From Sweltsa coloradensis (Eukaryota; Arthropoda; Insecta; Plecoptera; Chloroperlidae), in NCBI GenBank assembly GCA_024449915.1, contig JAMZAV010000097.1, positions 1,302,001-1,366,000 on the forward strand: DNA of 64,000 nucleotides, in the 5' to 3' direction. Shown here piece after piece: positions 23,927 through 37,828 of the stretch (positions are counted from its first letter, which is position 1; each line of letters opens with the position of its first letter). The notes beneath the pieces are model-generated. The model did no database searches, was not told the origin of the DNA, and worked only from the letters and a program-made list of their open reading frames with translations. The position numbers and the translations under genes were made by a program.

Positions 23927-26900
23927 TGTGTATTAATATTGAGCTACACACTCACAGAGCCGTAAAATAATTTCATAATTTTCTGAAATTTTAAGACAAT
24001 GCCTATTTCTCACAACTAACACAAGCTTCTTCTTAAACTCTACGATAATTAATAAAGTGTGTAACACATTTAATTTCCTTGTAAGAACCAACCACATCAC
24101 ATGCGCTTCTCAACCACCAAGACATGAACAGTGTTCATCATCTGCCGCACGGTTATATATTATTTATATCTAAGTACAATAACTTACAGAAAACTTTACT
24201 CCTCAAAAAGAAAAGTTTCGCTTAATATGTAGACCTAGCAGTTAACTTGAAGAAACCACCCTTCTTTCAAAACATCTAACTTTTCTCGGAGAAAATGTTT
24301 TTCATAGTTAGCATTAAGCCGGCTTCCAAGTTGTCAGAACATACGGGATATAGAACCTCCTTCCCTGTATAAGTTAGTGGCTTACATTATGCTTGTAAAG
24401 ATGAAAATCCGCAAAACTCCGCAAGGTAGATATTATCCTGTTCTTAGGAACGTATATTTCGAGTTTGTTTAAAGCCTAAGGGTTGGCCTACCTGGTAGCC
24501 GACTCGTATCCCCTTATAGGTTTAGCATCGTCCTTATCCTGCCCCGGTTGATTTCCACAGGATGTGTCAGCGAAGTAGAAGCGGGGTGGATTCCGGGAGA
24601 CGGGGGATGAAATATGGGGACGAGGGAGCGAATGGGATAAGCCACCACTACACACAAGAGAGGGTTGTAACTGTTTATGTACATCTCCGCAGGACGCGAA
24701 ATCCGTTTTATTCTTGTCAAATCAATACTTGCCAAAAGAGACGTTCTTTGTTACTAGAGTGTAAACTGGGGGCACGCGGAAAAGCACAAGACAACACGTC
24801 GGTGTTCTGAATATAAACGTTCAAGCGATCCTAAAGTAAAACCACATCTTAGACTCGTTTATTGTTAGAAGCAAAATGGGTTCGAATCTCAAACAATGTT
24901 TTACTAATAGTTAATTTGAATATTAACATGTTCTAAAGTCGAAATATCTTAGTTAAAGAAACTTTAGAGAATTTCAAATCTGAATAAATATAAAACAAAT
25001 TTTACAAAAAATACTCTCTAATTTAGAGTTACTCTCGATTTAACGATTTAAAGTTACAAACATTAAAACCAGCTTCAGCTTATTATTCACTTAGATGACG
25101 TAAATTTAAGGTTGTTTGTTCCCAATTAGTTTCACGTATACTAATACGCCGTAGGTTAGCATAGACTAGTGACTAGTGGGATTTACTTTGTCCATGGCGA
25201 CTGTTTGTGTTTATAGAGGCGAATCAACTACACAATGGCCCCCATTAACTGCCTGAAGCTAGAACTGAGGAAACGCAAAGCTCGTTAAATGTAGAGTTCA
25301 CTCGCTCTGAAAACAATCACAATTCCAACGATTTATTCCAACGCAATTCAACACATTACAACCCTTCTCTAGAACTTTATTATAGAGGCAATAGACTCTA
25401 TTGCACACAACGCCCCCCCCCCCCACGCCCCAATCCTCGTCACGCAACGTGGGTGACCAGTAGCCCCGCCACGGGGTCAGTTTTTTCGATTCAACTCCGA
25501 CAAGGTTCGAAGTCAATAACCCCAAACTTCAGACGCACCCCCACGGTTCAACTCGCTCACGTTAACTTAGGCGAGAGAACTACATTATACATTGTGATCG
25601 ATTATTAGACGGTTCTCGTTGTTTGGAACTTAGGCACTGGGTAAACCCTAGGTTTCGTAATCGATATAAGTTAGGTAACAACAAATAATGAAGTACCTCG
25701 GGCTTTGAATAAAACAAATATTTAACTGGGAATACGGTAAATTTGCTTTCAAAGCGTTGTGCTCATGGCATGCATAGGAAAGGAAGTTTGTTGTACTTTG
25801 TACCTATGTAAAGTCTAGTGTCTGGTTGGGTTTTGCCTAGGACTTTGCTAACTTGATAGTTGTGTTCTTCCAACTAGTATATAGGTTCATCACATGATCA
25901 TTAATTTCTTATCAGTCGGCCCATCATTAACCCAGCATTGAGCAAGCTGAGAAGCGACATAACTTATCATCAGCAGATGCACTGATAACTGAGTGACGCT
26001 AATTTACAAAATATATAACTAATTACTTGTAGAGACAAATCAAACAAAAACTTACCCTGATATAAATAAGGAATTGTTTTAAATCTTAAATATTTCTCAA
26101 GAAAAAGTGCAGCAATTCAACAACAAAAATTAGTTTTTAATTATGTATTAAAAAGATGCAAATTAATCGTTTTCAACGTCCATACAGTCAAAATATATCA
26201 AACAGTCATATCGACGTAATGGTTAATAAAGCTGTTGAAATAAAAGTCAACTCCAATAAAAATAAATGATACTTATGAATCACTAGGATTTTTTTAAATG
26301 CTCCTTCAAGATCCATGATGTTTATTCTTACGCTTTCGAAACCTAACGTGCAAGATTTTGTAATCTTCCACTGTTACTGAATGTCGCTGTATTCAATGCG
26401 TATTTGTCGTGTACTGGCATATCTCTGCTCGGCACGCAGTTTGGAGGGAGATCGTGTATTAGAATTCAAATCATGAGGCTTGTGAAGTGTTCAATTGTGG
26501 CGTCTTGCTCGCAAATTGTGCTCAATGGCTGATTAAATCACAGATAATAATATATTCTGCTTAGATTATTGTGGCTGGGTGTACGTTCCTTTAATCACAC
26601 AATAGTGACACTGCATTGAAAGAGAAACTTGTTTGAAATTGTGTTTTTGATTTAATTCAATGTTTGGGTTTAAAACATGGGTTACATTGTTAGAAATGTT
26701 TGGTCAAAAAAATGAGCGTAAAATGAGTGATAAATGGAACGTGTAAAACACGATCTCACTTTAGGTTGTTAAATAAACATGTTCGTGGATCGATTGTGTT
26801 TTGCCGTCTTATTTATTTGTGTGTGCGTACTAAGCTTAAATAAACAATGATAAAATAATATTTAATACTGAATAGGTAAATCGTAAATAAACAAATAAAA

Positions 26901-27061
26901 ATAAATAAATAACTTTTTGATGCACTATGTTGAGCGCCATTGCAAAGTTTTTTTTACTGTATTTGGTGTGGTTTTATACAACTATATTTGTTTCTTGCTG
27001 ATTTTGGGTCAATCTTAATTTACAAACTAATTCAGCTAATATATTTGAACTTTAGTGCTAC
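23927..27061. other. non-coding DNA with short poly-C tract
   Basis: Nothing gene-like is recognised. A 12-C run lies at 25413-25424. The region 24480-24800 is GC-richer without a recognisable frame. Confidence 0.35.
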
Positions 27062-27168
27062 GTTGTGTCTGCATCTATGTAATTAGATTTGTTTAGTTGT
27101 CCTCCTTTGTAAGTCAATTTTTTAACTGAATAGGATGGACGTTAAATTAATAAATAAAAGTAAGTAAA
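27062..27168 (+). mobile_element. LINE-like retroelement 3' tail, copy 3
   Basis: Matches copy 1 over its whole length (GTCTGCATCTATGTAATTAG, TTGTCCTCCTTTGTAAGTCA, AACTGAATAGGATGGACGTT, AAT-rich tail). Two independent insertion sites with matching 3' ends support a retrotransposon end and not a local duplication. Confidence 0.6.
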
Positions 27169-28180
27169 AATAGTGTCTAACACAACACAAATTGTTTATA
27201 TGGTCAACTTATGCAGTTCACAAACAATTTGTAATAAGCGAAGGTATTTCGCAATTTGTCGGATACAAAACTGCGGCCGCTTTCACTGTGACATTCTAGC
27301 TTTGGCAAACGTGTTACGAAATAATATTGCTTTTTTAGACATTTATAATTATAATTGCTTTTATTCCGCTTTTTCGTTCCAACCATAAAACGTAATTTTA
27401 ATCCAATTATACCAGACGAGAAGTTCCACTGCGTTCATATGAAGGTAGAACATTACCCCTCCAGTAGTTCACCTTTACAAATTTAAAAGTAAGAACTCCA
27501 CACAAAATAAAATATTTTCCTCGTAAACTTGAAACTTTGTTAAAGTTTTATTAAAATCCCAAGACTTCAAAACTGGGATCGTTAAACCTTTAGGCGACGT
27601 TCCCTGCAACATCTGCTTCTATTAATAAGCACCATTACGCGGAGGTCTTCGGAATCACTGACTTTCCAAGCCTTAAGGCACTGCATTAGGCGACGAATAG
27701 AATTCATTAGTCGGGAAAATATTCAGAGATTTGTGGAGATTGATTTCGAGTGGAAGCACAATGCCAGGTGGCGACGCCAGCGGCGAATCTATGAATGATA
27801 ATGCTAATGATAGCGGGGTCTTGAATACCATCACGGTTACTTCAAGCGGGTGATGACGTCACATAGGGACTAGGGAAGACTGACGACGTAATTCTTGGTG
27901 GAAGTTAGATAGCAAGCGTATAGTGCCATGTGGACATTCATTACAGTTACACCATGGATCTTCAAAATATTTAAGTCCATAATTACATCGTTCAAATTCT
28001 CCAGTTTTGCATTAATTTTGAATTTTTTTTATTTTTTCACAGCTTAAACTATTGGATAGTATCATAAAATAGAATTAAATTAACAATATTCTCGTATAAA
28101 ACATGTAGTTATATCATATATTGAACACCCAAGTCTACGTGTAATACCGAATTGTTGAAATATACTATTTTTATATTATA
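27169..28180. other. non-coding DNA; GC-richer block at about 27690-27930
   Basis: The block at 27690-27930 has homeodomain-like cores (several TAATGA/TAATG) and GATGACGTCA near 27851, a CRE-like palindrome. A regulatory role is only a suggestion. No coding frame is recognised. Confidence 0.25.
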
Positions 28181-28318
28181 GGCGCTCCACGCTAAGAAAG
28201 GAGTTGCGCGCGCTTTTAACGGGTGAATTGTAGCCATTCAGCAGGCTCCAATTTAAAATAAAGATCGCTGATTGGCCCGTCGAAAGCGCGCGCATCTCCT
28301 TTCTTAGCGTGGAGCGCC
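28181..28318. mobile_element. 138-bp MITE with about 40-bp terminal inverted repeats
   Basis: Begins GGCGCTCCACGCTAAGAAAG and ends with its inverse. Arms match for about 42 bp with few differences, including a GCGCGCGC core. It is flanked by TATA on both sides (28177-28180 and 28319-28322), consistent with a TA or TATA target duplication. It is too small to code and is a non-autonomous element, well preserved and so perhaps fairly young. Confidence 0.75.
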
Positions 28319-28696
28319 TATATTAACTAAATTATATTTTTTAATATTATGAGGTATGTGGTTACTACTTTATTTTATTAACTTAAGTCAGACTTTGTTT
28401 GCAATAGTGTTTGTGAGTGACTACATTCATATAATCGAATATTTAAAAATTAATCACGGGACCCAGTCTAAAAAAATTACAAATATTTACCGTGAATGTA
28501 AAACATGCACTAATTACTAACATAGAATATAAAAAGTAAATGAATAAATTGTTTACATTAATTAAAATGGTTTTTATTAATTACTATTTACAATAACTCA
28601 CACAGTAGTACACAATAAAACATTGGCTGTTAGTTAAATGAAATTTAAAATGTAGTTTCATCAGTATCTCTTCCAACGTCCCGTTAATAAATTGTT

Positions 28697-29453
28697 AATT
28701 GGATGAGCGTAGCGAGCGTAGCGAGCGGAGCGAAGATTCCATTTCACTACACTGGAGAAAAAAATCCGGAATGTTTTTTTTTTTTTTTTTTTTTTTTTTT
28801 TTCTGTATTTTTGTCTGTTTGTTAACACGATTCCGGCTAAACCGATAATCCGATTGCGATGAAATTTTATGGAGGTCTTCGAAATCTCTGAACTTAGAAC
28901 TGCCACGTTTTTGAGCACAATCGGAAAATTATTTCTCATCAAAATCGCAATTTTACGATTTTTTTCGATTTTTTAAAAATTTCTTCGACTTATAACACCT
29001 ACATGCTTTATCCGATTTTGATGATTTTTTCACAGAACCATAATTTTATGAATTAAGATATTCTTGTAAAATTTGAGCGCAATCGAAAAATTATTTCTTA
29101 TAAAAATCGAAATTTTAACGTGTTTTTTCTTTTTAAAACAATTCTTTGACTTTTAACACCTACATGCTTTATCCGATTTTGATGATTTTTTCACAGAACC
29201 TTTAATTTATGAATTAATATATTCTTGTGAAATTTGAGCACAATCGAATAACTATTTCTTATGAAAATCGAAAATTTACGATTTTTTTCTTTTTTTAAAT
29301 TACGATTAATTAAAAAATTAAAGATTAAAGTTTATTTTTCATTAAATTTAAATAAATTTTAAAAAAATCTTCAACTAAGTAATGATTTTTTCACAGAACA
29401 ACAGAAAATCCATATAACACATGGTAGCTCAATGCACCAATTACGCTCATCCA
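28697..29453. mobile_element. about 750-bp element with short inverted ends and internal tandem repeats
   Basis: The left end TTGGATGAGCGTA (28697) is inverted at TACGCTCATCCAA (ending 29453). The left end continues as GCGTAGCGAGCGTAGCGAGC, a short direct-repeat array. Inside are a 29-T run (28774-28802) and tandem units: GAGCACAATCG-AAATTATTTCT near 28913, 29075 and 29236; TACATGCTTTATCCGATTTT at 29000 and 29161 (161-bp period); ATGATTTTTTCACAGAAC at 29021, 29182 and 29382. No coding capacity is seen. The class is uncertain. Confidence 0.5.
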
Positions 29454-30802
29454 ACAACGCGGCGGGACTTAAGCGTTTTCCTAGTAATGTTCAAAGCAGT
29501 CAAAGCAATTACATGGGAATAGTTCCATAAAAGTAATTATTTCACCGGAACAGTACTACATGACTTCCAATCTCACTAATGCCAGCTGTCAAATTATACT
29601 GAAAACCAATATCCAAGTTATTACTTGATCCAGAACATTGACCAATACATAGCGCAACATATCATAGTGAATGTTCAATGACACTCACTCTAAAAGCAAA
29701 ACTTGCGGATACTTGAAACTGATATATTGTTTTAATTCAAGTACTACTATTTCATCACTGTGTATTGTAAATTACCGGCAACTCATCAATAAAGTCCGAA
29801 GCATTACTTTGATTGTGGAGTGATTGCGTAATCACACTCCGATCTCCCCCCTTCCCCCTAGGTCACTGATTGGACGCCCGACCCCAATAACATTACCGTT
29901 CACGCTGTGTCAGTGGCTCTAAAATGAAAGCACCCGTAACAACTTGATGAGCCAATAGAGCGGGCTAGTTCGCTACGTCGGCGCCAGGAGCGTGCCATTC
30001 GGTGATTACTCGATCAAGCGATGTTGAAGAGAATAATAATAGGGTTTTTAATCAAATGTGTACACAAGTCGATAGCTTTATGGGACCGCGGAATTGTTTG
30101 CAAAATGTTATTCCGAGATTTACGGTCGATTTCATATTGAGCTTTATATTGATGTGAGCCAGTGAATGCGCCATTGGAAAGAGATTGGCAGGGGCCTATA
30201 AAAACATATTGCAGTTCTATGTATGGGTTTTGAAGAGGAGTTTTCGTTATAAAACTAAACTTTGATTTCGAAATCAATTCAATTGTTTTAGCTCTGGGAC
30301 TCATAGATATCACAGCTTGCACGAACATCAAACGTTTTGTTCTGTGCGTGTCAGGAATCAGTTCCCCTTTGTTTTATCAACAACGTAGTTGTGTCACACG
30401 AAATTCAAGCATCAATAAATCATGGCATGTGAAGACCGCGTTATCACAAATTAATATGGTAAAAACAAGTAAACAAAGCTAAATCAATAAAAATTTAATT
30501 TTTGTTACACAAACTAAGTTTGATAATGTGATAAGCAACGTTTTAATAAATCTGTGTACGCTTGTATAACTTACGAAAAAAATTAAAACACTGAAAGAAC
30601 TCAACACGATCTGATACCATAAATAACATTAGTTTTTAACAAAGATCATTAAAATTAAATGTGAGACAGATTAAAAATTTAAGACAGTTACATAATTATC
30701 CAGTAAATGCAAATTATTGGAATTTTATGGTGATATATTTGTTGAAGTCGGGAGAAACAATTGCCAAGGTATAATAATAGTTTTGTAATAATTTCTTCTT
30801 GG
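29454..30802. other. non-coding DNA, no gene seen
   Basis: A GC-richer patch lies at 29820-30010, with C-rich runs. Open frames are short and unrecognised. Confidence 0.35.
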
Positions 30803-30819
30803 AACCGGCACCTCCACCA
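30803..30819 (+). repeat. alanine-tRNA-3'-end-like word, copy 4
   Basis: Reads AACCGGCACCTCCACCA followed by AAA. Flanks (tttcttcttgg and attgggaatg) do not match those of other copies beyond a shared GGAACC start. This is the last plus-strand copy in the window. Confidence 0.7.
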
Positions 30820-33145
30820 AAATTGGGAATGTTTTATATTTTTGTTTTTTTATGCTTGGCCAAACCAGGTTTAGATTCAGGATGCAGGAGTTTGTTCTGG
30901 AACACTTTGAATCTCTGTCGATTAGACAATTGGGTTGTGTTTTGCACCAATGTGCCAAGTTAGAATGTCGCTTTCGGAGCAAACTTTTAAATGGTCCTTA
31001 GTTTTTTAACACGCCGTCAATAGCGCACGAAATAATTTGTTTAGATGATTCTAACGCTTGTGTTGTGTAACTATTTGAAATTTCGAAACATATCCTCTGT
31101 AAAAAAACTTCCCAGGATTAATGTTTTTGGTAGATATTAAAGATCGAAAAGAGATCCAGAATGTATGTGAAATTCGCTGGATTTGTCGATCAAGCGAATT
31201 TTCATATGTACATTTAAAATCACAAAAGTTATCGGGAGCTCATCCAACCGACTTAATGATGAAAACGACTCCACAAAATAAAATTGGATTTTAAAATGTC
31301 GTTTTTACAATCTCGTGCGGTGAATAGTTTCATATTTTTATAACAAAAGTATGACCAAGAATCGAAGATGATTATCAGTTTACCATGGTTTGTTCTACAC
31401 GAGCAATGTTAATTGGATATCTTGGCATCGTCAAAAGGACTGATTAATAAAACAATACAGTTTTAAATTCGATTACCATCGCCATAGAGAAGTGACACAA
31501 TAAACCATTAACTCGAATAACTCAACAGCTCTTTAGAATCCACATGATTCAGTATTGTATGTGACAATACACTCAGGCTTTAGAATCGCATTTATTGCAA
31601 TTTAAATCTTGAAACTTTGTTTAGTGTTGTTTCACCAATGTTGAATGCGCTGTTTGTTCAATATGCAATATGTAATATAAACTATTTCGAATTTAATATT
31701 TCTTTTTAATTCAGATTCATGCGTGCTATGATTCCATTAAACTATCTATTTTAGTTTTTGACCGATCATCTATTAATTGCTACATATCATTTTGTTAGTA
31801 ACCAACTAACATATTATACTATGTTCATTAATCAAATTTTGGTACAAAAAACGATGATATTATATTTATGAACCGAATTTAATGAGGAGGCGTACTCCGA
31901 TGGGCATACTAAAATTTATAGGCGTAAGCATCGTCGGTTTTAAATTATATAATAATTAGATTCAGGAAGGCACACTATATATTACTCAATAAAACTTCTT
32001 CAAAATAATTAAGTTGGATTTGCCAAACGCTTTTCGGTACAATAAAAAGTATTTTAATCAATTTATTTAAGCAGACAAAACTTTACGAGTAGCATAAACT
32101 ATTTTGCTGGTTTTGAATATGTAGTAAAGTTAAGTTTTATAAGCCTGTAGATTGGTTCAAAATACAAATAGTAGGATGTTCCAACGCAAGGTAAGACGTA
32201 GCTAGATTTTGATTTTAAAATTGCACACATTTTATTTTGAACGTCGCTTTACAAAAATTATCATTGACTTAGATTCATGTTCCAAAATTTTCTACCCCCC
32301 CCCCCCCCCCGAAATTTTCATTGCTTTCCATATATTTTATTTTCATATGCTTTCTTATATTATCGTTAAGTTTTTATATGATCGTTAACAACTTTATTGA
32401 GGAAAAAGTCTATTTTTCGAAAGAAATTCCAATTAAGTTAACTTAACAAAACATTTTTAATGGTGATGTTATAGCAGTGCATACTTAAAATCATGAAAAT
32501 GGTAGTACGTATGATGAATGGTTAATGAAATTACTTCCAATTTTGTTTTTAATAATGTTCTTTGTGAGACATGGTATATTTTTCCATCTTATATCATAAA
32601 GCGTAAACTTTCTTATTGCTTTTTTATTGCGGCAAGATGAGATTTTAGAGTTTTATGCTCATTGACTCGCTAAAAGTAATCAAAACTTATCTTTAGCTGC
32701 AAAATTTAATGTCTGGAATGGCAAACGATGTTTTAAGATTGTTTAATTAACTTAAAAATATTGTTCGTTATTATTAAAATTGCAATTTAAATCGTTCAAA
32801 CAATTTTGTATTTTGATGTAAACCCAAGTACGATTTAGTTGCTTTTAAATGCTCAAATGAGCTCTAACTTATTAAACTTATTAATTGTGAACACATTTCA
32901 GAGTAAAACAATTAGTTTTTTTCATCTTTGTTATAAGTTAAATCGAGTATTTTTCTTTTTACGAGTCACGACATGCGTGGATCCAAATTTAAAGTATTGT
33001 TAATCTTACTACGATCTCAAGGTAAGTAATAATTTGTAAAACAATCTACAACCCGATAGTAAAAACAAATATTAAACTTCATTAGACATTTGTTATGGTG
33101 TAACAAAACCATTCAAGTTATGTTTAAGTTAAAATTGTGTAGATT
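30820..33145. other. AT-rich non-coding DNA with poly-C tract
   Basis: A run of 16 C at 32295-32310 is the only landmark. No frame of interest was found. Confidence 0.35.
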
Positions 33146-33162
33146 TGGTGGAGGTGCCGGGT
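33146..33162 (-). repeat. alanine-tRNA-3'-end-like word, copy 5
   Basis: The plus strand reads TGGTGGAGGTGCCGGGT, so the minus strand carries ACCCGGCACCTCCACCA followed by AA. Flanks are not shared with other copies. It is the first of five copies in this orientation. Confidence 0.7.
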
Positions 33163-33729
33163 TGGTTGAAATAAATACATGTTTCTAAAATATCGAGACG
33201 GTAAGTTCATGTGAATGTCCATGTCTTTCATGAGATAAAGCCTAAATGATTCGTGAAGATCTCGGTAGGTCTATCTGTTAAGTTGACAGTTATGCAATGT
33301 ATTATCTCTGTATGAATTGTACATTATTACGAATAGAAATTAACATAAAAATACGGCGTTGGGATCGCTCGTTTCTAAAGCTACATACTAAGCTCATTAT
33401 TAAAATAAAATGAATTGTTCTATAAATTTAAGCTACGTTTTCTTTTTAAACAATGCTTTTGTGGTTTTAAATTGAGATACAATCTTATTTCAAGCCAAAC
33501 TGCCAGGGTAATAAAGCAAGAGAAAAGAGAAAAGCAATTCATATAATATGTCACATAATTTTGTTTGAGCAGCTCTGGTTTAATTTTAAAATAAATAAAC
33601 GTTGGTTGCAACCTGTGTTCAGGCCATACTTTAAAAAACATGTTGCATTTTCATTTTGGTCTTGTTGCTTTTATTTTTTATTTATTCAGTTCATATAAGT
33701 TTTAGGGCTGGCGTTGTAAACTCCTTCCC
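33163..33729. other. AT-rich non-coding DNA
   Basis: No feature is recognised. Confidence 0.35.
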
Positions 33730-34260
33730 GAGACCTGGCGTATAAAGCAAGGTAAAGAACAAGCTCGCTTTATTACGCGCTGCACTACCGCCAGCGCTCT
33801 TATAATCACGTGGCGTGTTGGCAAACTACGTGTCCGGTGGCTCGAATGGTAACTTTAGCGATGTTTACGGCATCTTTCGAGTTCGCCGGCTGAAAGTCAA
33901 TTACTTCTCATTTCGGCCGTCAGGGGCGCTCGTTTCGTTAAAGACCGGAGAAGATAAATGCACTAACTCTGGCGTTGCAAGTCCGCACGTGGAGGGAACT
34001 CCCGTTATTTATCCCCCGACGAGAGAAAAACACTTCAAACAGAGGGATATTTCGTTAAGTGCTGCATTTAATGGGCGTATTTGTGCCAAAGTGAGCTTAT
34101 TTGCCGTGCACAATGCAAGCAAACAACCGTACAACGCGTACCATGCTTCACTTAATGACAGAAGCTTTAAAAAACGTTTTTCTCGGGTGGGAGTAATCCC
34201 GGTGCGTACTCTCAAATCACATTACGACCACTCGACTGGCTAAAGAGTTCTAATTGTTTA
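33730..34260. other. GC-richer block with a 142-codon open frame lacking ATG
   Basis: A plus-strand frame is open from 33815 to 34243, but it contains no ATG, and the minus strand is also partly open. Composition differs from the neighbours. TATAAAGC near 33741 and GC-rich surroundings could suggest a regulatory or untranslated exon sequence. No protein family is recognised, so no CDS is claimed. Confidence 0.2.
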
Positions 34261-36999
34261 GCGCGAATTTTCTTGGGGGAAATATGCAAATAAGAAATGC
34301 AAATGACAATAAAATGTATTATAAAAGAGCCCTGACGTTCCCCTGTGTATTTCTAGCTGCCTTGTAAATAAACCTAAAAAAATATGCATACAAATTATGT
34401 GCGAGTATATTAAAACTAAGAATCTCCTCGTTATGAAGGTGCAATTATACTTAACTTAATTTAAAACAGTAAAATGTTATCCTTTTACTATCTCTCCTCC
34501 TGATTATGTAACACAAATATATAACCTGTTATAACAAAAGACATATCAGTAATGCAGTGGAGAGAGAAAGTATAGTGACAAGAGATACGGGTGTCAAGCT
34601 TGACAGACCTTTGCTAATTCTGTGTTGCCTGTGATTATTGGTGGAAACAACCCTTTACCCAACTAAACGATATTGGAATAGATAGGTGTTTATTTATGTA
34701 ACAATCAAACTTAATTATTATTTACTTAAGAAATTTGCTACTTTAAAGTTTAAACTTATTTTCGTTTCAAAATTTATTTTGTTAATTTCGAGGTCTACGT
34801 TTACATTGCATCACAACCCGTCTTGTATTTAAATTCTCCCAACAACAAATAGTCTTATTTCCGTTACTTAAACGTGTAAGTGTTAATGCACCGTTCCTTA
34901 TTTCAACGGCTCTCTCCTCAGCATTCTCTCCGGCCATCCATCTTGCGCTAGAGAGTAGAGAGTCGAGAGTAGAGAGTAGAGAGTAGAGAGCAGAGGAGGT
35001 GGGAGGCATCTAACGGCCGAGTTGATGTCCGCCATTAAACAACAGCAGACAGCAACACAGAGCCGCGTTAATGCAGTTACTTCAGCTCGGTTAGCGAGAT
35101 AAGTGTCATCGTGCCAGACGCCATTAATAAACATTACACTCTATTATTACACGGTGAGAACGCGTGTGAGATAAGCCCACTCGATGATGTGTTGGGGTTA
35201 GAATGCATGAGTGGATATTGTTGAAGGGTTTTGAAGTAGTTATATTGAGCTTTGATTACAAGTATACCTCCATGGGTTCCCAATGCTAATTTCATCGTCA
35301 CTTATAATAAAACTAATATTTGTAGAAATAGTTAGGAATGTCAATGTAGGGGAAATATAATTATATTTAAAACATTTTTCATAGCAAATACACTCTAAGG
35401 TTATGTAATCTGAAGATGTTTCATTCGTGTTATAAATATTAACTTTTAACACATGCGCATCGTTCCTGCGTTATTTAAATAAGTTTATTTTGATTGGAAC
35501 TTAAATGTTGTATTACACGAGATATGAAGAAGTATTTACCTAATATTTCATTATACCTTAAATTGTTCAATCAAGGAAAAAGTCCGAGTCATGATAAAAT
35601 ATTAATATCTATGAAGCTAAAATGTACAAATAAGTTTCAATGGTAAAAGTATCGAGATAATTGAACCAATCACCACAATAGAAATCTTTATAAACCAACA
35701 AGTATTCATTTCAAAATTTCAATCAACACGACCTAGTTTTTTCTTATTCTAAAGAAGAAAAGAGTCGATCGTAATCGAATTTGAAAAACGTTTTCAAACA
35801 AAATTTACTTTTGTTTCCCGAAAACAATTATGCAAGATCGATTTGGGTCGTAAAGACTAAAATCCAACCGGGCTTTGATAGAATTACCAACACAACGAAA
35901 GCTTCACCCAGCAATTGAATGTTATCGAATAATATTAAACACAATCGCACTCGACTAGAGCAATTTCATTTATCATCTCAAAAGGATATTAAAAGCGGTA
36001 TCACAGAAATTATCTCTTCTGGCTCTAAATTTTTGAATGGAAGACATGTTCTTGGGACAGAATCATGCAATTTAATCAATTGAATAAAATCTATATCAAA
36101 GTATTCACTTTAATACAATTTTAATTAGAAGTGAACGCGAGCGAGGTTCGAAAAATAATTGTTCTTCCACCAAACCATAGATGTTCAATCCAAACTGAAA
36201 GCTTAGACAAAGGTTTTCCTTGTTGTTATAAGGACAAGAATAATTCTAAATAATATTCTTGACTATAAAGACAGTAAGAATAGGGCTATCTACCCGAAAA
36301 CTGTCACACACCCGGGTAAGTTGGCTCAACAACAAAATAATACGTCTATGAACGTTTATACGTAGCTCTCACTTTTATACTCTTTGTATCATCAACATAA
36401 AAGATAAACTATCAGCCAGACAGAACTTTATTGCCGTATTCATAACATCCACGCATTCAACACCTACACTCTCAACAATAGTAAGTTAACTGCGTCGAGT
36501 AATGATGGAAGTTTAGCTAGTAGTTACTTCCGGATAGATTAGCATTCATCGGTCGAGTTTGCCCCAACGCGTTAGGGTTTCCGTTGGGATCTGCTAATTG
36601 TTGAGGGAAATTGTACGAAACATTTAGCGCTAGTGAATGATTATCAAAGTTTGTTTTGATGACAAATATCAGAGAAAGTTGGATGTAATGTTCTGGTAAT
36701 CAACGGTTATATAAATGGAAAATTACAGTCGTTATCGTTGTCAGTGTCGTTTAGAAGACATGCCGTCGTTTGTTACGAAGTGAAGGATCTCGTAAGTGGA
36801 TGTGAGAGTGATTAATGAATGGCGATGAATATATTAGCAAAAATGAATTTAGATCAAAATAACAACACAGCGCTTATCTATACTGTGTAATAATCATTAA
36901 TTTGCGTTTCTTTGATACATACTCTGCCTTGACAGACATTCATCAGTTACCTGAGTTAACCGGTATTTTAACATTATATTTAAAAGATTGCAAACTATT
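34261..36999. other. non-coding DNA with GAGAGTA microsatellite
   Basis: A 7-bp tandem array (variants of GAGAGTA) spans about 34950-34993. Just downstream (34995-35130) is a GC-richer stretch with CCATTAA and GTTAATG homeodomain-like cores, a possible enhancer on motif content only. The rest is AT-rich without recognisable genes. Confidence 0.35.
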
Positions 37000-37828
37000 C
37001 GTAAATACGATATTTTTTTTGATAACAAACGCGTTAAAATTTATGAAATAATATAAGGGCAAATTTCGCGCCCTAAAAAGCGTGGAAACAGATGTCTAAG
37101 TCTAACGTTTGGATTTCTACATGTATAGGCTATGTACTCAACCAATTTTTGAGAACCATGCGTAGCCAATTCAAATTACAAAGTTATTGCCTATTGATGA
37201 CACTTCCAATTTGATATTATCAATAAAGAAGTAAAGCGAAATTAATTAATACAACGAAAGACTAAAGACTGCACAACTAAAGAAGCAACATTATGTCCCG
37301 TAATTAGTCCAAGACAAACAACTCATCAATAATTGATCAAGTAGTTACTTTCTTCACTTAGTATTACCAAGTACACCTATTGCCCAGGGTTCAATAACAA
37401 AGAGAACCGCACACTCGTCACACAGTGCACGTTTTACCGCAGACGCAATCGTTTATACAATTAACCACTGCCAAACCAATTACGCAGTCGCTCGTATAAA
37501 TGCGGAGTTTGATTATTTTAATTAATCAAATCCTTCCCCTGTGTTTTATTTTATTACTGGTCGTAAAATCCTCGAAGCTTATAGAGACGACGGGATGGAG
37601 GGTAAAATATGACATTAAAAATACATCAGGCGAGATATCCATGATACCAGACCTTGGATACCCCAGTATCTCTGTCCAGTAACAAATCTACTGTCGCATA
37701 AAACAACGTAGGTACCATCTTGCAAGGTTTGGTAAATATTACCGGGTTTTCTACGTCCATCGCACATTATATTTTGAGTTAATAAAACTGACCTAAAATT
37801 ATAAAACTTTTGAGACTTTCGCTGCCCG

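Noticed and set aside
33815..34243. 142-codon protein gene
   Set aside because: The frame has no ATG and begins only with GTG; the opposite strand is also open and there is no recognised domain.
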